Shown piece after piece: positions 23,714 to 28,502 of a stretch of DNA of 28,502 nt. Made by a program: the position numbers and the translations under genes. This DNA comes from Bacteroidota bacterium (GTDB taxonomy: Bacteria > Bacteroidota > Bacteroidia > Bacteroidales > SZUA-534): positions 1-28,502 of the forward strand of contig JAIFNJ010000038.1 of assembly GCA_020047835.1 (NCBI GenBank), read 5' to 3'. Every line of letters starts with the position of its first letter. Position 1 is the first letter of the stretch. The notes beneath the pieces were generated by a model. That model did no database searches and had not been told where the DNA came from. It saw nothing but the letters and a program-made list of their open reading frames with translations.

Positions 23714-24376
23714 TTGAATAACCCATGTCGATTATCAATTAAGCTGAGAACGGGAGAACTTCCAAAAGTGGTGATTCCCCAACTGATGAATTATGATATG
23801 GGGTTTCGGTTTGCCTTGGAAAAGCAGCAATGGATTCGTGAACACATTACACTGCTGGAGCAAAAAAAAGAGAATAAATCAACGATAAACGAAGCGGATG
23901 AAATAAATACCCGATTTCATAAAATAAAAATAGCACGGCATCCAGGACATAATATCATGAGCCGTAAAGTGGAGAATACCATAACCTTGTTTTTTCCAGA
24001 AATAACGAATTTGGAATTGGAAAAGAATCAGGAAACCATAAAAGCTTTTATTACAGAAGTACTTCGTAAAGAAGCTAAAGGGTATCTTCCGGAAAGGATT
24101 AAGATACTGTCAGAAAAATATGGATTTAAATATTCAAAAATGTTTGTTAAAAATTTGAAATCCCGATGGGGAAGTTGTTCTGCTCAAAATAACATTAACT
24201 TAAATTTGCATTTAATGAGGTTGCCGGAACATTTGTCAGACTATATTATTTTGCACGAATTATGCCATACCATTCACAAAAATCATGGGCCCGCATTTCA
24301 CACGTTGCTTGAAAAACTTTGTGGAAACGAGAAGATTTTAAATAAGGAATTAAAAAAATATAGAACTCAATTTTAA
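23714..24376 (+). CDS. YgjP-like (DUF45) zinc metallopeptidase-fold protein
   Basis: A 220-aa predicted cytosolic metal-dependent hydrolase of the YgjP/DUF45 family, related in fold to M48 and SprT-type peptidases. The zinc site is clear: HELCHTIHKNHG (HExxH-like HELCH with a third His in NHGPAFH), preceded by the family signature LKSRWGSCSAQNNINLNLHL. The substrate of the family is not well established. The start is a TTG; an in-frame TAG at 23696 rules out a longer form. Homologues usually have roughly 15-25 more residues before the CRLSIKLRTG strand, so the N-terminus looks short. It begins in the tail of the SRP RNA, and pepT follows 3 nt after its stop. Confidence 0.85.
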   Translation: MNNPCRLSIKLRTGELPKVVIPQLMNYDMGFRFALEKQQWIREHITLLEQKKENKSTINEADEINTRFHKIKIARHPGHNIMSRKVENTITLFFPEITNLELEKNQETIKAFITEVLRKEAKGYLPERIKILSEKYGFKYSKMFVKNLKSRWGSCSAQNNINLNLHLMRLPEHLSDYIILHELCHTIHKNHGPAFHTLLEKLCGNEKILNKELKKYRTQF

Positions 24377-24379
24377 TAT

Positions 24380-25609
24380 ATGGACAAAATAGCCGAACGT
24401 TTTATTCGATACGCTAAGATTGATACCCAATCGAACGATAAGTCAACTACCTGCCCCAGCACCAACAAACAATACAATTTGGCAAAGGTGCTTAAAGATG
24501 AGTTGGAAAAGATGGGGGTTAATAAAACTGAATTGGATGGGAATGGGTATTTATATGCTGCCATTCCATCAAATGTTTCGCACAAAGTGCCTTCCATCGG
24601 TTTTATTTCGCATTTAGATACCAGTCCTGATATGACAGCGGATAACGTAAAACCTATAGTTGTAAAAAAATATTCAGGCAAGGATATCATTCTTAATTTA
24701 GAGAAAAATATTGTGCTTTCGCCAGATGAATTTCCTGAATTATGCCGGTATAAAGGTCAGGATTTAGTAGTGACTGATGGCAATACTTTATTGGGAGCTG
24801 ATGATAAAGCAGGTATTGCCGAAATTATGCAGATGGCACAATTTGTAATGGAGAATCCGGAGTTTAAACACGGTCCTATTAAAATTGCCTTTACTCCTGA
24901 TGAGGAAATTGGGAGAGGAGCCGATTTATTTAATGTTAAAAATTTTGGGGCCGATTTTGCTTATACCTTAGATGGGGGTGGAGTGGGAGAATTGGAATTC
25001 GAAAATTTTAATGCGGCTCATGCTAAAATTTCTATCACCGGAAAAAATGTACACCCCGGTGAAGCAAAAAATAAAATGGTAAATGCCATTTTGATACTAA
25101 ATAGAATCATTGGAACCATTCCCATGTCAGAAACTCCCCGCTATACCGAAGGATACCAGGGATTTTACCATGTATTGCATGCCTCAGGAAATGTGGAAGG
25201 TGCTGAAGCAGAATTATTAATCCGCGATCACGATACGGATAAGTTTCATGAGAAAAAACAACGGCTGCAAACGGTAGCTGATGAATTAAACCATGAATAT
25301 GGCGGCAATTACATAACCCTTGAAATAAAGGACCAGTATTTCAACATGAAAAAAATGGTGGAGCCATATTATCATATTGTTGAAACAGCTAGAAGGGCCA
25401 TGGAATTAGTGGGTATTGAACCCATCATTAAACCCATTCGGGGAGGGACTGATGGTGCCAAACTATCTTTTATGGGATTGCCCACACCCAATATTTTTAG
25501 TGGAGGGCATAATTTTCATAGTCGATATGAGTTTGTGCCGGTACAAAGTATGGAAAAAGCTACCGAAACAATTATAAAAATTTTAGAACTATACGCTACT
25601 ACTGAATAA
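24380..25609 (+). CDS. pepT: Peptidase T, M20B tripeptide aminopeptidase
   Basis: Cytosolic dizinc aminopeptidase that removes the N-terminal residue from tripeptides. The 409-aa length matches the family. Metal-site and catalytic residues are visible: SHLDTSPD (His78, Asp80), LLGADDKAG (Asp141), TPDEEIGRGAD (Glu175, Glu176), YTLDGGGVGELEFENFNA (Asp198) and the C-terminal GGHNFHSRYEF histidine. The dimerisation domain lies between about 210 and 320. It begins 3 nt after the YgjP-like gene, so the two peptidase-type genes are probably co-transcribed, and it ends at a very strong terminator. Confidence 0.96.
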   Translation: MDKIAERFIRYAKIDTQSNDKSTTCPSTNKQYNLAKVLKDELEKMGVNKTELDGNGYLYAAIPSNVSHKVPSIGFISHLDTSPDMTADNVKPIVVKKYSGKDIILNLEKNIVLSPDEFPELCRYKGQDLVVTDGNTLLGADDKAGIAEIMQMAQFVMENPEFKHGPIKIAFTPDEEIGRGADLFNVKNFGADFAYTLDGGGVGELEFENFNAAHAKISITGKNVHPGEAKNKMVNAILILNRIIGTIPMSETPRYTEGYQGFYHVLHASGNVEGAEAELLIRDHDTDKFHEKKQRLQTVADELNHEYGGNYITLEIKDQYFNMKKMVEPYYHIVETARRAMELVGIEPIIKPIRGGTDGAKLSFMGLPTPNIFSGGHNFHSRYEFVPVQSMEKATETIIKILELYATTE

Positions 25610-25633
25610 ACAAATTAGTTGATTTAACTAAAA

Positions 25634-25673
25634 AAAAAGAGAGGCTTTCCAAATTTGGAAAGCCTCTCTTTTT
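25634..25673. terminator. Bidirectional terminator between pepT and the TonB receptor gene
   Basis: A perfect inverted repeat with 20-nt arms (AAAAAGAGAGGCTTTCCAAA and its complement) that meet at the centre, so a few central bases form the loop. Flanking A and T runs give each strand its own U tract, as expected between two convergent genes. Confidence 0.88.
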
Positions 25674-25689
25674 AGTAACTTATGTATGA

Positions 25690-28502
25690 TTAGAAAATAT
25701 ATCGTACACAGATTTGTGCTTGCCAGCGGGAACTTTGCAATCCACTGTCATCAATTCCCCATGTGTCTTTACTTGCCTTATTAACGTAAGTGTAGGTTGG
25801 GTTTTTAGTTCCGGTTTCGTATCCTTTAAACTCAAGTAACCGGTAGGTACTGTAATCGCCTAAACCATAATGCATGCGGCCCCAGTCTTTATTAATCATA
25901 TTTCCTAAATTGAAAATATCCAATGAAATCTGGAAACGATTTTCTCTTTCAGGAGCTACTTTAAACTTGAATTCCTGAATAATTTTTAAATCGAAGATGT
26001 TCTCAAAAGGCATGCGTTGGGCATGTCTTGTAACGGTTTCACCCCTATGGTCGCTTAAATACTTGTTATCTGAAATAAATGCATCCAAATCAGTCCATTG
26101 TTGGGCTGCAGAATAAGCAACAGTTCCATCCGTATTAAGCACATCCACTAAATTAATGTCGTTTTGATCAACCGGAACATATAACAGAGTTAAATCGGAT
26201 CCATCGGTGTTATCACCGGCAGGCCCAGCATATGCTGATACTCCATTGTCATAGCCATAAGAGAAACGTTCACCTGACTGACCATTATAAAACAAGCTGA
26301 TAGTAGTATTGGCGAAATCGCTGTATTCCATTTTATAGGATACATTGGCTACAATGCGATGGCCTAAATCATAAACTGAATAGCCCAAATCAAGATTGTT
26401 ACGTCCGTTATTATTCGGAACGCGCCATTGTGAAGAGTTTTGTGATGATTGTCCATCGTTGATTGATTTGGCAATTCCGTAATTATAAGCCAGGCTAGCA
26501 AATACTCCTGATTTCCAGCTTTTATCAAGCTGAGTCATAAAGTTAAAACTGTGTCCTTCGCTGGTGTTCGATCCCAAATAAACTCCCGTATAACGACCTA
26601 AGGCTCCGCTATTTGCATTCACATCACCTACTATATTCGACCATAAAGTCCGTGTATCGCCAGTTCCTGATAATACTAAACCAGTATCCTGAACATAAAC
26701 ATTTTGATAGGTAACGTTATTTACGTTTTTAGTATAAGTAAAATCCAGAGTAAAATTGATGTCATTAGGCAATTTTTTGTCAACAGCAATATTAGCTCTA
26801 AATACCTGAGGCATTTTAAAATCTTTGGCAAAAATATCAATTTGTCCCGATGGGTTACCGGTAACTGATGGCTGATTATCCCAATCAGGATTGAAAACCA
26901 GTTCAGGAGAACCCGCAGCCGTGACGGTCATTCCTCCAACGGTCATTCCATTGTTGTTGTAAGAACCTCCGGGCCAAACATAAGGTATGCGTGATGTAAA
27001 TAATCCGGCACCACCTCGCAGTTGTAAGGTTTTGTCACCATTAACATCCCAGTTAAATCCAACTCTTGGTGAAAACAAAGGCGAGGTTTTGGGCATTTGT
27101 CCGGTTTTAGCTCCCATAAAGTCCACTCCATATTCGCTCTCTAAATAAGGGATTACATTGTCATTAAAATCGGTATTTTCAGCTGGGGTATCTAAATACA
27201 TTGGTATATCAACCCTTACGCCAAAAGTTAAATTCAACTTATCCGTGGCTTGATAGTTATCCTGAGCATAAAAGCCTAACTGCAAAGCACTGAATTCAGC
27301 AGCACCTTTTGTTTCATCACCCGCTATATTATCGACGTTTGAAAAACTGCGGTCATATCGAATGGCATCGTTACCAACCAAGAAATCGTTAAGGGAAGTA
27401 TAGGTATAAACCCCAAAATTTTGGCGGATAAAAACATTGAACATATCATAGTATTCATGATGCATTCCCAATGTTATGTTATGGTTTCCAGCATAGATAT
27501 TAAAATTATCTGTTAAACTGAATACACTTTGTTTTAATCGGTTTGCGGTTGAATACTGCTCACTTCCTAGATTTATTTTTTCGTTTCTAATGATAATGTA
27601 TGGGAAATTATCTCCCATTGGGTCGCGGTCATCATCAACAATTGTAGCCACAAACCGCAGTTTGTTGGCAAAACGATTACCAAAAACACTTTTCAATTCA
27701 GCGGTAGTGGAATTTGTTTTGGAGGAAAAATCAATTCCATTGTTTGAAAAGTAAATAGTAGTAGGATTTGAAACAGAAGGACTGATGCTTCTGCCTTTAG
27801 AATATTGGTGGCGGATTGAAAATTTATGTGAGGCATTGATATTCCAGTCCAGTTTAAGGAAGAATTTTTCTGCATCCAGGCTAGCTTCAGTGCTTTCATA
27901 AGTTCCTGCATCGTAATTATAATCACTACTCAACATATTAGAAAGGGAATCAATAGCTGTTTTTCTGGCAGTACCTTCATATTGTGAAAAATCATAAGGC
28001 TTTGGCGTTTTGTCACGCTGAACTTCAGCATTGGCATAAAAGAACAATTTGTTTTTAATAAGGGGACCGCCAACTGAAAGGCCTAAGGTATTGGATGTAA
28101 AATCGTTTAATTTTTTTCTTTCAACGTCTTCATCATCGGTAGGGGTTTTTCCGGCTAGAGATTGATTTCTAAAATAGTTGTAAACAGTTCCTTCAAAGCG
28201 ATTGGTTCCACTTTTTGTTACTGCATTAATGCCTGCTCCGGAAAAACCGCTCTGGCTCACATCGTAAGGTGAAAGGGAGATGGTTAGCTGGTCGATAATG
28301 TCCATACTCATAGGATTCAAACCTATTTGGCCACCATTGGTTCCATTGGATGCCAATCCAAACACATCGTTTTGAACCGCACCATCGATGGTAAATGAGT
28401 TGTATCGGCTGTTTTGACCGGCAATTTCCAAACCACCGTCTCTATTAACTTTTGCTTGAGGGGTGATGCGGGCAAAATCACTGATACCCCTACCAATTGT
28501 AG
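25690..28502 (-). CDS. Oar-like TonB-dependent outer-membrane receptor, N-terminus outside window
   Basis: At least 936 residues of an outer-membrane transporter. The frame stays open to the window edge (first full codon at 28500), so signal peptide, the likely carboxypeptidase-regulatory-like domain and the first part of the plug are missing; a TTG at 28431 is not the true start. The visible plug part contains RYNSFTIDGAVQNDVFG, the SPYDVSQSGFSGAGINAVTKSGTN segment and FEGTVYNYFRNQS. These are followed by LGLSVGGPLIKNKLFFYANAE and a long series of beta-barrel strands (YAQDNYQATDKLNLTFGVRVD) ending in VRYIF with a terminal Phe. This matches the Oar/TonB group common in Bacteroidota. No SusD-like partner is seen in the window, and the substrate is unknown. 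Confidence 0.9.
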   Translation of the reverse strand, partial: TIGRGISDFARITPQAKVNRDGGLEIAGQNSRYNSFTIDGAVQNDVFGLASNGTNGGQIGLNPMSMDIIDQLTISLSPYDVSQSGFSGAGINAVTKSGTNRFEGTVYNYFRNQSLAGKTPTDDEDVERKKLNDFTSNTLGLSVGGPLIKNKLFFYANAEVQRDKTPKPYDFSQYEGTARKTAIDSLSNMLSSDYNYDAGTYESTEASLDAEKFFLKLDWNINASHKFSIRHQYSKGRSISPSVSNPTTIYFSNNGIDFSSKTNSTTAELKSVFGNRFANKLRFVATIVDDDRDPMGDNFPYIIIRNEKINLGSEQYSTANRLKQSVFSLTDNFNIYAGNHNITLGMHHEYYDMFNVFIRQNFGVYTYTSLNDFLVGNDAIRYDRSFSNVDNIAGDETKGAAEFSALQLGFYAQDNYQATDKLNLTFGVRVDIPMYLDTPAENTDFNDNVIPYLESEYGVDFMGAKTGQMPKTSPLFSPRVGFNWDVNGDKTLQLRGGAGLFTSRIPYVWPGGSYNNNGMTVGGMTVTAAGSPELVFNPDWDNQPSVTGNPSGQIDIFAKDFKMPQVFRANIAVDKKLPNDINFTLDFTYTKNVNNVTYQNVYVQDTGLVLSGTGDTRTLWSNIVGDVNANSGALGRYTGVYLGSNTSEGHSFNFMTQLDKSWKSGVFASLAYNYGIAKSINDGQSSQNSSQWRVPNNNGRNNLDLGYSVYDLGHRIVANVSYKMEYSDFANTTISLFYNGQSGERFSYGYDNGVSAYAGPAGDNTDGSDLTLLYVPVDQNDINLVDVLNTDGTVAYSAAQQWTDLDAFISDNKYLSDHRGETVTRHAQRMPFENIFDLKIIQEFKFKVAPERENRFQISLDIFNLGNMINKDWGRMHYGLGDYSTYRLLEFKGYETGTKNPTYTYVNKASKDTWGIDDSGLQSSRWQAQICVRYIF

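Noticed and set aside
25634..25673. 20-nt-arm perfect inverted repeat as a mobile-element end
   Set aside because: Single copy, between convergent genes, with A/T runs on both flanks; a bidirectional terminator explains it.
1..28502. CRISPR arrays, tRNA/rRNA genes, insertion sequences, prophage or integrase genes
   Set aside because: No regularly spaced repeats, no cloverleaf-like sequences in the gaps, and no transposase or integrase motifs in any frame that I could see by eye.

Overview
The window is a low-GC bacterial chromosome segment, most likely from a Bacteroidota member, probably Bacteroidales or a related marine/sediment order. Several things point there. The start-proximal promoters match TTTG-N19-21-TAnnTTTG, the form used by the Bacteroidota major sigma factor. 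Genes almost never have a Shine-Dalgarno sequence. The families DUF2723, DUF4199, DUF2807 (GIN domain), DUF4369-type TlpA lipoproteins and an Oar-like TonB-dependent receptor are characteristic of the phylum. LpxH and LpxK show a lipid A-bearing outer membrane. I see no insertion sequences, prophage, CRISPR array, tRNA or rRNA; this is a core-genome region.

Layout. (a) 1-1076: tail of an unidentified gene running into ribF (opposite strand). (b) 1293-4940: envelope genes: a TlpA-like lipoprotein whose active site is CxxS rather than CxxC, lpxH 3 nt behind it, then an all-helical lipoprotein and a secreted beta-rich protein of unknown function. (c) 5087-8478: sppA with a strong terminator, the Fe-S carrier ATPase mrp, and a small conserved-looking 88-aa protein. 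(d) 8539-15722: a surface-glycan block: rnhB and a GT4 glycosyltransferase on the minus strand, diverging from a methyltransferase, a Wzx-type flippase and a large DUF2723 GT-C membrane glycosyltransferase. (e) 15862-18809: lpxK, a GIN-domain protein and ribD. (f) 18838-21827: prmC-recX, then prfB, which carries a programmed +1 frameshift, then a second secreted beta-rich protein. prmC and prfB both serve translation termination. (g) 21848-23349: a DPM1/ArnC-like GT2 with a DUF4199 membrane protein. (h) 23609-25609: the SRP RNA, a YgjP-like metallopeptidase whose TTG start lies directly behind the SRP terminator, and pepT. (i) 25690-end: an Oar-like TonB-dependent receptor, cut off at the window edge.

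Two themes recur. One is envelope construction (LpxH, LpxK, SppA, flippase, three glycosyltransferases, lipoproteins, TonB receptor). The other is translation and cofactor housekeeping (PrmC, RF2, SRP RNA, RibF, RibD, Mrp). I found no convincing novel multi-gene system. The points most worth following up are the prfB frameshift with its retained internal Shine-Dalgarno, the CxxS thioredoxin-like lipoprotein, the SRP RNA/metallopeptidase junction, the two similar secreted proteins of unknown function and the glycan block. Several start codons were moved inward because the longest frame overlaps a clear promoter box.
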